A DNA stretch of 64,000 bases, from contig NZ_PQHZ01000022.1 in the NCBI RefSeq assembly GCF_003385185.1, forward strand, positions 41,084-105,083, in the 5' to 3' direction. Source of the DNA: Amycolatopsis palatopharyngis. GTDB lineage: Bacteria; Actinomycetota; Actinomycetes; Mycobacteriales; Pseudonocardiaceae. This document shows, piece after piece, positions 33,630 through 42,705 of the stretch. The position numbers and the translations under genes were made by a program. The number at the start of each line of letters is the position of its first letter. Within the stretch, counting starts at the first letter, position 1. The notes under the pieces were generated by a model, which saw only the letters and a list, made by a program, of their open reading frames with translations, made no database searches and was not told the origin of the DNA.

Positions 33630-34643
33630 TCAGGCTCCACAGGTGACACATGAGGGGCGGGTGCGGCGCTGGTAGGCCAGCGCCGCACCCGCCAGCCCAA
33701 GACCCCAGAGCAGGTAGGCGGGCACCGAAACCCAGAAGAAGGCCTCCGGCAGTACCAGTTCGCCGGAGGGCGGGAACGGGTCGCGTCCCCGCAGCCGCTC
33801 GGCCACCATCATCAGCAACATCAGTCCGAAGTAGACCACGAGTCCGCCGGCGATTCCGATGCCCGGGCCGAGCACCAGCCAACGGGGAACCCGCCGCCCG
33901 GCCAGCGCGGGTACCCACCTCGGCCAGATACGTCCCCACGAGTGCACGAGCGCGAGGGGCAGCAAGGTGCCCCCGAGGACGAACCCCACCTCGAAAAGGA
34001 CCACCGAGAAGCCGTTGCCCAGCGGCGTCTCGCCGAGTCCGACGACCAGTTGCGCGCCAATCCTCACGAGGCAGCCCGCAACCGAGAGATATGCGGCCCA
34101 GTACGCCCACGACGGGATACCGGCAGGGTCCGTGGACGAGTTCCGCCCGCAGGCCGGACAGCCGGAGACGGTCGCCCGCCGATACGCCAGCGCCGCCAGA
34201 GCGAGCAGTACCGCTGTGCCTGCCGCTGCTGCCCGGCTCAGTGCCCCGAGCGGATAGAAGGGAATCTCCAGTCCTGGCAGGATTCCGCCGACCACGTCGA
34301 GCAGTAGCATCGCACTGGCACCGAGCAGCGCGACACTGATCGCCACGGCGAGTACCAGTAGTGCGTTACGTGTCCCGCCGGTCAACCGCAGCGTGGCCAA
34401 TGAGCAGGCGACCAGTGCTGCCAAGGCGCACAGCCCGATCGCGCCCCAGGCGGTGAAGCCGATGAGATCGTCACCGCGTGCGGACAGCTCCTCGGGGCGG
34501 CCAGTGAACTGCCAGTAGATCCGTAGCGCTCCATAGAGGACGGCGAGCGCGAGTGCGGCCACCGCGAACGGTTTCGCACGCTGCGCCTGCCCGCCCCGGT
34601 CAGGGGCTACGGCTGCGGTGTCCTCACACGTTTGGCTCTTCAT
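33630..34643 (-). CDS. Hypothetical polytopic membrane protein
   Basis: The 337-residue protein has about eight transmembrane helices and two short cysteine motifs in the loops or tail (CPACG near residue 170, CVTCG at the C-terminus), hinting at a zinc or redox site. The start is ATG 34643 (MKSQTCEDT), preferred over a further upstream start. It lies 78 bases downstream of the FtsK module in the same direction and may be co-transcribed. I recognise no family. Confidence 0.65.
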   Translation of the reverse strand: MKSQTCEDTAAVAPDRGGQAQRAKPFAVAALALAVLYGALRIYWQFTGRPEELSARGDDLIGFTAWGAIGLCALAALVACSLATLRLTGGTRNALLVLAVAISVALLGASAMLLLDVVGGILPGLEIPFYPLGALSRAAAAGTAVLLALAALAYRRATVSGCPACGRNSSTDPAGIPSWAYWAAYLSVAGCLVRIGAQLVVGLGETPLGNGFSVVLFEVGFVLGGTLLPLALVHSWGRIWPRWVPALAGRRVPRWLVLGPGIGIAGGLVVYFGLMLLMMVAERLRGRDPFPPSGELVLPEAFFWVSVPAYLLWGLGLAGAALAYQRRTRPSCVTCGA

Positions 34644-34721
34644 GGACGAAAGCCTGCCGGACGAGCCCGTCGTGCGGGTCACCGCTGCGGTGGACCCGGC
34701 TCCCCCGTGCGAGGGAGAAAC

Positions 34722-35087
34722 TCAGCGGGCGCGCCAGCCCAGGTTCAAAATCGCCTGGTTCAGCTCGTGATAGGCGGGCCGAACGTCCTCCAGGTACCGG
34801 CTCAGCCATTCCCCGCGCGCCGAGGTCACCGGCTCGGGCGGTGCTCCGGCCTCCAGCCAGGACACCCTGGACACGTTGTCCACCGCCATCCGCCACCAGC
34901 GGTTCGCCCGTTCCGCGGTGCTCTGCTCGCGTTGGGTGGCTCGGTCGATCTCGGTTACCGCACCGGCTATCGCACCGTCGAGTTCCTCGGTCCTCGCCAG
35001 TTCCCAGGACCGCAGGTCGTCGGCGGACTTGCGGGCCAGCGCGACGATCTCCTTGTACCGCACGGCCGCGGTCGGTTCGTCAGGCAT
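34722..35087 (-). CDS. 121-residue helical protein of the FtsK module
   Basis: The small, mostly helical protein (VRYKEIVALARKSADDLRSW, then a C-terminal GEWLSRYLEDVRPAYHELNQ) starts eight bases inside the end of the FtsK-type gene, so translation is coupled. It contains two Trp pairs (RWW and GWRAR), but no WXG motif. I recognise no family. It probably is a partner of the ATPase. Confidence 0.75.
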   Translation of the reverse strand: MPDEPTAAVRYKEIVALARKSADDLRSWELARTEELDGAIAGAVTEIDRATQREQSTAERANRWWRMAVDNVSRVSWLEAGAPPEPVTSARGEWLSRYLEDVRPAYHELNQAILNLGWRAR

Positions 35088-37866
35088 GTGCGTCCTCCTC
35101 CGTCTCCTGCCGATGGAACGGAATGATCACTTCGGGCGACGCGTGTGTGCTGCGGTCGAAGAACAGCGCCCTGCCCGGCCGGGGTGACCAGTGCACCACC
35201 TGCCCGGCGGAGAACGGGCTGAGTTCGTTGCCCTGTACGTCCAGCGCGGCCCACGCACCGATGTCGTCGGTGCCGCCGAACCCGAGCGTGTCCTTCAGCC
35301 TTGCCGTCCCGCGCCACCAGCCCAGTACGTGCAGGCCGTTCGACGGTCCCTGCTTGAGCAGCACCCGCAACTGGTCGAGTCCGCTCTGCTGGCCCGGCGC
35401 CTTCTGCTCCAGTGCGGGCAGTGCCGCGTCCGCACCGTAGAGCACAAGCATCCTGCGTACGGCGGCCGATTCGAGTTCACCCGCGAGCGCACCCACTCTG
35501 GCAGGCAGCTCGGAAGCGGGAACGACCTCTACCTTGTGCCCGGCGGTGGCGAGCCAGTCGGCGAGCTCGTTCACCGCCCGATCGCACGACTCCACCATGC
35601 ACGCCAGCACGAACTCCACTTCGCCCTGCCGGAACTGCTTCGCCAGCGACCGGGTTGCCGAGTCCAGAATGGACACCGCTTCCTTCGTCGCGGTCCCGAG
35701 TACGGCGACATTACGCCCCGGCGCCCCCGTCAGCTCGACACCCTGCGCGACCTCGGCGACGTCGATCGACTGTCCGAGCAGTGCCTGCGGGCGCGCCACC
35801 GGCACGAGCGAGGTGAACGCCGTGGCTTCTTCCAGCAGGGGCGCGTGTGCCCCGTCGAAGAGCCGCGGCTGTTGGTGTCCGCTGGCGTAGCGCTCCCACA
35901 GCCGCTGCTGCAGCCCTGGAAAGACACCCTTCGCGCTCGCGTCGGGTACGTGCGCGAGCTGGTTGCCGTGTGCGACGCCGGAGTCGTGGTTGATCACCGC
36001 ATGCCAGCGGGGCGCGGCGACCGCCGCCTGGTTGGCCTCGGCCAGCACCCGGCGAGCCTTGGGCATCGCGATCCGTAGTGTGCACTGCTCGAACACCGCC
36101 GGCTTGCCCCAGAACGCCTCGATCCCGGCGACGTCCTGACTGGCCAGCACCAGGTGGATACCCTGCGAACGGCCACGGCGGGCGATGTCCTCCAGCAGTG
36201 AGGTCGCGAGCGCGGTGACCGTGTCCCGCCCGGCGAACAGGTACTGGAACTCGTCGATGACCGCGACGATGCGCGGCCAGTGCCCCTCCGGATCCTGTTC
36301 GCGCAGCTCGGCCAGGTTGGTCACCTCATGGTCCTTGGCGGCGGCGGAGCGTCTGCGCAGCTCGTCGGCGAGGAACCGCAGCAGCGCCAGCCCGAACTCG
36401 CGGTCGGTGTTCACGTTCACGCCGACCAGCCGAGCGTGCGGCAGCCAGCTCGCGTCCTTGCGCCCGGGAGCCAGGCCCGCGAAGGAGACACCTTCCTTGA
36501 AATCCAGCAGGTACAGCGCGAGTTCGCCGGGAGAGTAGCGGGCCGTGAGGCTGCCGAGCATGGCGTAGAGGAAGTTCGTCTTGCCGGATCCGCTCGGCCC
36601 GCCGATCAGCACGTGCGGGCTGGCGTCTCCGATCACGACCTCGACCGCCTCGCCCTCGTGGAAGCCCACCGGCGCCCGTAGTTCCCGCCCCGAGTGCTCC
36701 TGACCGAGTTCGGCCGGCAGCAGGTCGGCGAACGACCGAGGGCCACCCTGCTTGGCGATCAGGGCCTCGGCGATCCTGGCGGTCGCGCGGTTCACCTGGC
36801 CGCCGGGCAGCGGGGGATCCAGGCTGACCACGAGGTCGGTACCCGTCATGCTGCAGATGGCGCGCCGCTCGTCGATCAGGCTGATCGACTCCACCGAGCC
36901 GCCGAGCGCGGTCGGCACATCCACCAGAACGAGTGAGATCCCGGCGGCGAGTGCCCCGCTCGCCACGCGCTTGAGATCGCGCAACTGCTCGGGTGGCAGC
37001 GTCTCGCCGTTGCCGTAGAGCACGGCGACCCGCCACGGCTCGACCCGCTTCCCGGTGGCCTTGCGCATCGCCTGCAGTGACGTGTGCCCCGCCTGCATCG
37101 TGTAGGCGTGGATCCGGCGGATGTGCCCTGCCAGCTCATCGAGCAGGTCGACCAGCCGGGTGGGATCGTGCACGGTCAGCGCGCTGGTGCGGCCGAGCGA
37201 GTAGAAGTTCGGCAGGACCGCGGTGAGCTGCCCGACGTCCCACAGGTGCACCCGCACGGAGCCCGGTTCGAAGGTGCTGAGCACCCTGGCCAGCAGGTTC
37301 TCGACCAGTGCGTCGACGCTTGCCCGTGGCTGCGTTGTCGCGCTCGGAGGTGCCGAGGTGATGCTGATGTGCGACTCGCCGAGCAGTGGAACGGCGACGT
37401 CGAAGGTCAGCTCGACCCCCGGCGTGCGGCCCGCGTTGGATCCGTCCACCGTGGCAGAGCCGATCCGCCACAGCTCGGGTGTCGTGACTCCGCTGTAGCT
37501 GCCCACGCGGCCGAGCCAGTCACCCGGCGGCCTGCCTGCTGGACCTGGTGCGCTCGCCGCCACCAGTTCACGCAGCCGGTTCGGGCCATCTCCCCATTCG
37601 GTGTAGAACTGCCTGCGCACCGTGTCGAGCCAGGGCAGCACACCGGCCATGGCCGGGTCGCGAGCCTGCTCGGCGATCGCCGGATCCCCCGCCGACCTGT
37701 CGATCCCCGCGCGGACGATGCGCTGCTCCAGCTCGAGCTTCGCGAGTTCGGTCTCGGCGTTGATCCTGGCGTTGGCCGCCGAGCCGAGCGCGAGGCCGAG
37801 TTGGTGGCGCAACTGGTCGAGTGCGGTGACCACCCGTGCCCGTTGTTCGTTGGCCTTCCTGCCCAT
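35080..37866 (-). CDS. FtsK/SpoIIIE-domain ATPase of an uncharacterised module
   Basis: The 928-residue protein has one FtsK/SpoIIIE ATPase domain: Walker A GGPSGSGKT about residue 423 and Walker B VAVIDEFQYLF about residue 535, with VLASQDVAGIEAFWG downstream. The N-terminal 100 residues are coiled coil (ARVVTALDQLRHQLGLALGS). A further 270-residue C-terminal domain of unknown fold follows. No membrane helices like those of DNA-pumping FtsK are present, and it lacks the three ATPase repeats of type VII EccC. It sits in an operon with three small helical proteins, two upstream and one downstream. The role may be secretion or DNA/protein handling; inferred. Confidence 0.85.
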   Translation of the reverse strand: MGRKANEQRARVVTALDQLRHQLGLALGSAANARINAETELAKLELEQRIVRAGIDRSAGDPAIAEQARDPAMAGVLPWLDTVRRQFYTEWGDGPNRLRELVAASAPGPAGRPPGDWLGRVGSYSGVTTPELWRIGSATVDGSNAGRTPGVELTFDVAVPLLGESHISITSAPPSATTQPRASVDALVENLLARVLSTFEPGSVRVHLWDVGQLTAVLPNFYSLGRTSALTVHDPTRLVDLLDELAGHIRRIHAYTMQAGHTSLQAMRKATGKRVEPWRVAVLYGNGETLPPEQLRDLKRVASGALAAGISLVLVDVPTALGGSVESISLIDERRAICSMTGTDLVVSLDPPLPGGQVNRATARIAEALIAKQGGPRSFADLLPAELGQEHSGRELRAPVGFHEGEAVEVVIGDASPHVLIGGPSGSGKTNFLYAMLGSLTARYSPGELALYLLDFKEGVSFAGLAPGRKDASWLPHARLVGVNVNTDREFGLALLRFLADELRRRSAAAKDHEVTNLAELREQDPEGHWPRIVAVIDEFQYLFAGRDTVTALATSLLEDIARRGRSQGIHLVLASQDVAGIEAFWGKPAVFEQCTLRIAMPKARRVLAEANQAAVAAPRWHAVINHDSGVAHGNQLAHVPDASAKGVFPGLQQRLWERYASGHQQPRLFDGAHAPLLEEATAFTSLVPVARPQALLGQSIDVAEVAQGVELTGAPGRNVAVLGTATKEAVSILDSATRSLAKQFRQGEVEFVLACMVESCDRAVNELADWLATAGHKVEVVPASELPARVGALAGELESAAVRRMLVLYGADAALPALEQKAPGQQSGLDQLRVLLKQGPSNGLHVLGWWRGTARLKDTLGFGGTDDIGAWAALDVQGNELSPFSAGQVVHWSPRPGRALFFDRSTHASPEVIIPFHRQETEEDAHA

Positions 37867-37891
37867 CAGACCATCTCCAAGGCCACGCCGG

Positions 37892-38137
37892 CTAAAGGCG
37901 TGCTTCGTAGCGGTTCAGCAGGTCATCGGCGCTGATCAGCCGATCGTCGAAGGTGTCGATGTGGTCGAGTGCCTGTGCCAGCTGCGGTGGTAGCCACGGC
38001 TGGGCCTGTGCCTGGGCGTCGACCAGTGCCCGGCGCGAATCCTCCAGCAGCTCACGCGCCCGGTCGGTATGCGCGCGAGCGTCGGTGAGCCTGCCGTGCA
38101 CCGTGGCGAGCAGCTGGTGCAGCTGGTCCAGAGACAT
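37892..38137 (-). CDS. 81-residue helical protein of the FtsK module
   Basis: A small acidic-amphipathic protein (QLHQLLATVHGRLTDARAHT, then LAQALDHIDTFDDRLISADD) that could form a two-helix hairpin. It starts six bases after the upstream gene's stop and precedes the FtsK gene by 25 bases. Size is similar to WXG100 proteins but no WXG turn is present. Function unknown. Confidence 0.75.
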   Translation of the reverse strand: MSLDQLHQLLATVHGRLTDARAHTDRARELLEDSRRALVDAQAQAQPWLPPQLAQALDHIDTFDDRLISADDLLNRYEARL

Positions 38138-38143
38138 CGATTT

Positions 38144-38404
38144 CTAAAGCCTGGCGGAGTACGAGTCGGCCGAGGAGATACAGGCCTGGATGGTGCTCTG
38201 CGTGCCGTTGATCCCCTGAAGGGCCTCGGCCAGCAGTCCGTGAGCCTGGTTCACCTCCTCCTGGGTGCTACCCGTGGTGGCCGAGGCCAGCGACTGCTGT
38301 GCCTCCTCGAGGGACTGTGCGGCCTGCTGCAGGGCGGCGATGCTGGCGGAAGCCTTCTCGTTCGCGAGGGCGATCCCCGCGCGGATCTCTTCCACTCCGG
38401 GCAT
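38144..38404 (-). CDS. 86-residue helical protein, first gene of the FtsK module
   Basis: An alanine-, serine- and glutamine-rich helical protein (GIALANEKASASIAALQQAA, and QGINGTQSTIQACISSADSY) of DUF6244-like appearance. A proline-free amphipathic pattern suggests coiled-coil assembly. It begins with ATG 38404, followed by the 81-residue gene after a six-base gap. It is the probable promoter-proximal gene. Family name is a guess; the module linkage is seen directly. Confidence 0.7.
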   Translation of the reverse strand: MPGVEEIRAGIALANEKASASIAALQQAAQSLEEAQQSLASATTGSTQEEVNQAHGLLAEALQGINGTQSTIQACISSADSYSARL

Positions 38405-38430
38405 GGGTCGTGCTCCTTGAAAGGTGTGGT

Positions 38431-38463
38431 GTCGGCGTTACAAACTTAGCGTTACCGGCCGAC
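38431..38463 (-). promoter_or_regulatory. Promoter-like region of the FtsK module
   Basis: On the minus strand GTAACGC occurs twice, 14 bases apart, flanked by GTCGGC/GCCGAC arms, with TAAGTT between them resembling a -10 element. It lies about 30 bases upstream of ATG 38404. Promoter activity is inferred. Confidence 0.35.
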
Positions 38464-38583
38464 TCCGGACAGATGCAGGTGGGGTAGAGAAACATCGATC
38501 GGGTGACCATCGGTGAGGGTTGGATCGGGGCGGGTGTTCCCGTGCTGCCCGTTGCTGCCAGTCATACCCCTGAAACAAGGCGA

Positions 38584-38620
38584 GCGGCGTATGTCCGCGT
38601 TGTGCGTGGACATACGCCGC
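38584..38620 (-). terminator. Terminator hairpin after tRNA-Ser(GGA)
   Basis: GCGGCGTATGTCC and GGACATACGCCGC pair perfectly (13 bp, 11-base loop). The hairpin lies ten bases downstream of the tRNA 3' end on the minus strand. Confidence 0.8.
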
Positions 38621-38630
38621 CAGCCGATGG

Positions 38631-38717
38631 CGGAGGATACGGGATTCGAACCCGTGAGGGCTTTTACACCCAACACGATTTCCAATCGTGCGCCTTAGGC
38701 CGCTCGGCCAATCCTCC
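38631..38717 (-). tRNA. tRNA-Ser (anticodon GGA)
   Basis: The minus strand folds as a class II tRNA. The acceptor stem is GGAGGAT/ATCCTCC with discriminator G; D arm GGCCGAGCGGCCTAAGGC; anticodon stem ACGAT around TTGGAAA gives GGA; a long variable arm GGGTGTAAAAGCCC and T arm ACGGGTTCGAATCCCGT follow. It reads UCC and UCU codons. CCA is not encoded. Confidence 0.94.
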
Positions 38718-38784
38718 GCCGAAGAGGCTACCGGATGCCTTGAGGACCAGGGGATACGGGGTGTGAGCAGCGGTTGGAACCAGA

Positions 38785-39525
38785 TCAGGCGGTGTCGGTG
38801 GGCACACCGAGTTCCGGTATCCGGGGCCCGTAGCGCGCCAGCAGTCCGGCGTTGCGCTCGTCGCCGCCGGGCACGTTCGAACTCGTCCACAGCGGAAGCT
38901 CGAGCCCCTCGGCCGTGGCGAGGTCGTCGAGTTCGGCGAGTACCAGCGTCCACAGATAGGCGCCGAGGACGGTGGAGACCGCGCCTGTCCTGGCGGCCGG
39001 CGCGGGGTAGACGACGTCTCCTGGTGGCACGGCCGTGTCCAGCACGACGGTGGCATGGTCGGCGATCCGGCTGCCGGAGCGGTCATTCGCCTGCGCCGAG
39101 GCGGCCAGCGAGGTCACCGCGATCACCGGCACTCCGAGCGTGGCGGCCTCCGCGGCGATCTCGACCGGGTACGGATTTCGCCCACTTGTGGAGAACACGA
39201 CCACCACGTCATGCGGCTGCGGGGCGGCGGCATGCAGGATCGCCGCGCCGCGGCCGGGCTCTCGTTCGGCCTTCGTGCTCGGCACCGCACCCGCCAGCGG
39301 CAGTACCGGCGTCTCCCAGAGCGGCCTCACCGGTGCGAGGCCACCCGCACGGTAGAACGTCTCGCACACCATGGCGAGGGAGTGGCCAGCTCCCGCGGTG
39401 TGGATGATGCCGTCCCCGCGGATGGTTCTGAGCAGTAGCGCCGCGGCGTCGGTGACGGGGCCGGTTCGTGCGAGGTCCACCTCATCGAGTAGTTCGCGGA
39501 CTCGCTTCCCGGCACTCTCGGCCAT
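38785..39525 (-). CDS. SIS domain sugar-phosphate-binding protein (UPF0309-like)
   Basis: The 246-residue protein has the SIS fold: TAGAGHSLAMVCETFYRAGG near residue 43 for the phosphosugar loop, FSTSGRNPYPVEIA near residue 110, and VIAVTSLA. Family members are phosphosugar isomerases or regulators; the closest type is UPF0309/DUF2529. ATG 39525 gives the normal length. It is a single gene on the minus strand with no transporter beside it. Confidence 0.78.
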   Translation of the reverse strand: MAESAGKRVRELLDEVDLARTGPVTDAAALLLRTIRGDGIIHTAGAGHSLAMVCETFYRAGGLAPVRPLWETPVLPLAGAVPSTKAEREPGRGAAILHAAAPQPHDVVVVFSTSGRNPYPVEIAAEAATLGVPVIAVTSLAASAQANDRSGSRIADHATVVLDTAVPPGDVVYPAPAARTGAVSTVLGAYLWTLVLAELDDLATAEGLELPLWTSSNVPGGDERNAGLLARYGPRIPELGVPTDTA

Positions 39526-39590
39526 CGACAGGCGCCTCCTTCGTCTCGGGTGGCCACAGTGGACGGTTGTCGACCGCGCCGCTCGCAACG

Positions 39591-39863
39591 TTAGAGAGCG
39601 CCTCGTGATTTGTCCAGACCAATTGTCCGAAAGTCCTTCCGGCGTACGCGCAGGCATTCGACGGTCAGGTGTGCGAGTCCGAGTGTCGCGAAAATCCCGG
39701 CGAGCGTGAGATGTACGCCGTTTCGCGCGTTCAGCAGCCAAAGCACCAGCCAGATAGCGGTGCACGCGAAGTAGACGCCGGTGCAGAAGAACACCAGCCG
39801 TGGCAGGCGTGGCAGATAACGCCACAGCTGCCGCCCGTTTGTGGCAGCGGTCACCCTGCCCAT
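39591..39863 (-). CDS. Small two-helix membrane protein
   Basis: The 90-residue product has hydrophobic stretches LVFFCTGVYFACTAIWLVLWLL and GIFATLGLAHLTVECLRV with a basic ending. AGGAGGAA precedes ATG 39863. It lies between the SIS gene and the TetR regulator. Function unknown. Confidence 0.6.
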   Translation of the reverse strand: MGRVTAATNGRQLWRYLPRLPRLVFFCTGVYFACTAIWLVLWLLNARNGVHLTLAGIFATLGLAHLTVECLRVRRKDFRTIGLDKSRGAL

Positions 39864-39949
39864 GGGTTCCTCCTCTGTGCGTCCGTCATATCGGCGGTGC
39901 ACAGCAAATGGTTACGCGGGAACCGGCGCAGAGGCTGGCGGCCGAGTGG

Positions 39950-40678
39950 TCACTCGGCTGACGCGGCGGGGTCCAGCATGCTCGCCGCGAGTCCCTGCGG
40001 CAGCGGAGCGTCGGGATCCACGTCGACCCCGCGTTCGGCGAGGAAGTCCGCGATCAGGGTCCAGATTCCACGTACGAGCGCGGCGCCGAACTCCTCCGCC
40101 GTGAGGCACTCGGGTTTGGCCAGCCATCGCCCGATCGCGGCCTCGGCGAAGGCGACGACACCGAAGGCGAGCGGTCCGGTGCCGCGTACATCGCGGCCTG
40201 CCAGTTCCAGCACGGTCCGCAACAGTTTGCTCAGCCGTACGGCCAAGGTGCCGGTGAAGTCGGTCAGGGCGTCCGCCCGGTCCTGTGTGCCACCCGGGCG
40301 GCTGCCCGCGGAGTGTCTGGCGAGGTAGCGATACAGCGCGGAATGCTCGGTGAGCCAGTGAACGATGGTGTCCACCACCGAGGTGATCAACTCGACCGGC
40401 GAGCGGCCGCCGTGCCAGATCGGCGTGAGGTCGTCGGTGAGGCGCTCGAGTATGCGACGGCAGACCGCCTGCTGCAGATCGGCCTTGCCGTCGAAATGCC
40501 GGTACAACCGGGGCCGGGGTACGCCTGCGTGTGCCGCGATCTGTTCCGTGAGCACTTCGGGACCGTGCTCCTCGACAGCCGCGATCGCGGCTTCGACGAA
40601 CTCCGCGCGCCTGCGTTCCCGCTGGCCTTCCCAGCGCGCGGCGCGCCCGTCCTTGACCGGATTCGCTCGTTCGGGCAT
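39950..40678 (-). CDS. TetR family transcriptional regulator
   Basis: The 242-residue protein has a typical TetR HTH (VEEHGPEVLTEQIAAHAGVP, then RPRLYRHFDGKADLQ, about residues 30-75) and a C-terminal ligand domain with EFGAALVRGIWTLIADFL. It follows the two-domain reductase gene by 47 bases in the same direction, so the two are probably co-transcribed. It may regulate that lipid gene in response to an acyl ligand (inferred). Confidence 0.85.
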   Translation of the reverse strand: MPERANPVKDGRAARWEGQRERRRAEFVEAAIAAVEEHGPEVLTEQIAAHAGVPRPRLYRHFDGKADLQQAVCRRILERLTDDLTPIWHGGRSPVELITSVVDTIVHWLTEHSALYRYLARHSAGSRPGGTQDRADALTDFTGTLAVRLSKLLRTVLELAGRDVRGTGPLAFGVVAFAEAAIGRWLAKPECLTAEEFGAALVRGIWTLIADFLAERGVDVDPDAPLPQGLAASMLDPAASAE

Positions 40679-40725
40679 CAGCCGAACCTACCTCTCCCGG
40701 CCCTGGTTCGCTCCGAATTCGCCGG

Positions 40726-42705
40726 TCAGCGGGGTCTCCACACAAGCCGGGTGAGTGCGGCCGCGACCGCGACGACCGGATGTGTCCGCCGTTGCTTGCT
40801 CCGTGTGTCCGGCGCGGTCTCGGGCATGGCCTGGTAGGCGGCCAGATGCGTGAGGGTGCGCATGGTGCGTGGGGCGAGCCGGTCGGCCAGTTCGGCAGCG
40901 GTCCCCGCGGGCAGGTTCAGCACCTCGCGGCGGGTTCGCAGGGCCCGCACGACCAGATCCGCGGCCTGTTCCGCGCTCAGCGAGCGCACCCTGCGGTAGA
41001 CCTTCGCGCTCGGCGCGCTCATGGCGGTCCGCACCAATGGCAACCGGACAGAGCTGAACGTGATCCCTTCGGCGAGCAGGTCCCTGCCCGCCACCTTGCC
41101 GAACTCGTCCAGCGCGGCCTTCGACGAGAGGTATGCGGAGAACCGAGGGGTGTGGTTCTGCAGGCCCTGCGTGGTGACATTGACGACGTGGCCGAAGCGC
41201 TGCTCGATCATCGAGGGCAGCAATGCCAGCGTCAGGCGCAGTGGGGCGAAATAGTTCAGGGCCATCGTGCGCTCGTAGTCGTGGATGCGATCGGTGGACA
41301 TCGCGACCGACCGGCGAATGGACCGGCCCGCGTTGTTGACCAGCAGGTCAACCGGCCCGTGCTCGGCGAGGATCCGCTTGACCGCGGCGTCGACCGCTTC
41401 GGCGTCCGTGAGATCGCAGGGGTAGGCCATGGCGGTGCCGCCGGTGGCCGTGATCTCCGCGCGGACGGACTCGAGTTCCTCGCCGCGCCGTGCGACCAGC
41501 AGCACGGTCGCGCCCTGCCGGGCGACCGCGACGGCCACGGCCCTGCCGATGCCCGCCGATGCCCCGGTGATCAACGCGGTCCTCCCGCGGATCGGCTGTC
41601 CGCGCCGTGCTCTGTCCACATCGAGGTTGTCGGCCCAGTATCGGTAGAGCTGACCCGCGTACTCCCGCAGCGGCGGGCACCGGAGCCCCGAACCGGCCAG
41701 CGCGTCGCGCGTGGCGGTGGTGTCGAACTCCACCGGTGTGCTGAGTACCGGTAGCACCTCCGCGGGAATGCCGATTTCGCTGATCACCGCCGCGGTCGCC
41801 TTCAGGCGCAGCGGTTGTCTGCCCGTGCCGGTGAGCGCACGCCCTGAACGGCGCAGCCCTGCCGAGAGGTCGAAGGGCAGTGTCGTCACCACCTTCGGGC
41901 CGCCTGCTGCGGCGGCGAACACGTTGTACACCTCGGTCAGCGATTGTGACCGAGGGGACGCGAGGTGGTAGGTGGCACCGGAATCCGCATCGGTGTGCAT
42001 CAGATGTTCCATCGCGTCGACCACGTAATCGACAGGGACGATGTTGCTGGAGCCGAGGCGAGGTGCGACCAGCGGCAGGCGGGACGGCAGTCCGGCGAGT
42101 TTCGCGAAGGTGGGGAAGAAGTAGTAAGGACCGTCCACTTTGTCCATCTCGCCGGTTACGGAATCGCCGACCACCGCGGCTGGCCGGTACACGCGGTAGG
42201 CGACCTCGGACTGATCGCGCACCAGCTTCTCGGCCGCGAACTTCGTCGCGTGGTACGAGGTCGGCAGTCGCTGGCCGAGATCGAAGTCCTGTTCGGTGAA
42301 CCGCCCGTGGTGCTCGCCCGCGACGGCGATGGAGGACACGTGATGCAGCCATCTCGCCCTTGCCCGCTTGGCGAAGGCGATGACGTTTGCGGTGCCGAGG
42401 ACGTTGGCGTTCTCGTTGTCCTTCGGATCCGCGGTCAGGTCGTAGACGGCCCCGAGGTGGACGACGTGATCGAGTGGAATCCGCAGCGTCGCGGGGTCGA
42501 CGCCGAGTTCGTCGGCGGTGAGGTCGCCGACGACCGGGACGACGAGTTCGGAATTCGGCCACTGCTCGGTCAGTTCGGACAGCCGGTGCCGCGATCGTTC
42601 GCGCACCAGGACGTACACCGCCTCGCAGCCCGGACGATCCAGCAGCCTGCCGATCAGCCTGCGGCCGAGGAACCCGGTTCCGCCCGTCACGAAGTAGCTG
42701 CCCAC
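40726..42705 (-). CDS. Two-domain fatty acyl-CoA reductase/SDR (AcrA1-like)
   Basis: The 659-residue protein fuses two Rossmann enzymes. Residues about 1-370 form an extended SDR of the fatty acyl-CoA reductase type (YFVTGGTGFLGRRLIGRLLD at the start, SYHATKFAAEKL for the YxxxK site). Residues about 375-600 form a classical SDR (TALITGASAGIGRAVAVAVA, NNAGRS, SAYLSSKAAL). This is the layout of mycobacterial AcrA1-type reductases, which act in lipid or wax metabolism. GTG 42705 is chosen, preceded by GGGAGG at five bases. Confidence 0.85.
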   Translation of the reverse strand: MGSYFVTGGTGFLGRRLIGRLLDRPGCEAVYVLVRERSRHRLSELTEQWPNSELVVPVVGDLTADELGVDPATLRIPLDHVVHLGAVYDLTADPKDNENANVLGTANVIAFAKRARARWLHHVSSIAVAGEHHGRFTEQDFDLGQRLPTSYHATKFAAEKLVRDQSEVAYRVYRPAAVVGDSVTGEMDKVDGPYYFFPTFAKLAGLPSRLPLVAPRLGSSNIVPVDYVVDAMEHLMHTDADSGATYHLASPRSQSLTEVYNVFAAAAGGPKVVTTLPFDLSAGLRRSGRALTGTGRQPLRLKATAAVISEIGIPAEVLPVLSTPVEFDTTATRDALAGSGLRCPPLREYAGQLYRYWADNLDVDRARRGQPIRGRTALITGASAGIGRAVAVAVARQGATVLLVARRGEELESVRAEITATGGTAMAYPCDLTDAEAVDAAVKRILAEHGPVDLLVNNAGRSIRRSVAMSTDRIHDYERTMALNYFAPLRLTLALLPSMIEQRFGHVVNVTTQGLQNHTPRFSAYLSSKAALDEFGKVAGRDLLAEGITFSSVRLPLVRTAMSAPSAKVYRRVRSLSAEQAADLVVRALRTRREVLNLPAGTAAELADRLAPRTMRTLTHLAAYQAMPETAPDTRSKQRRTHPVVAVAAALTRLVWRPR

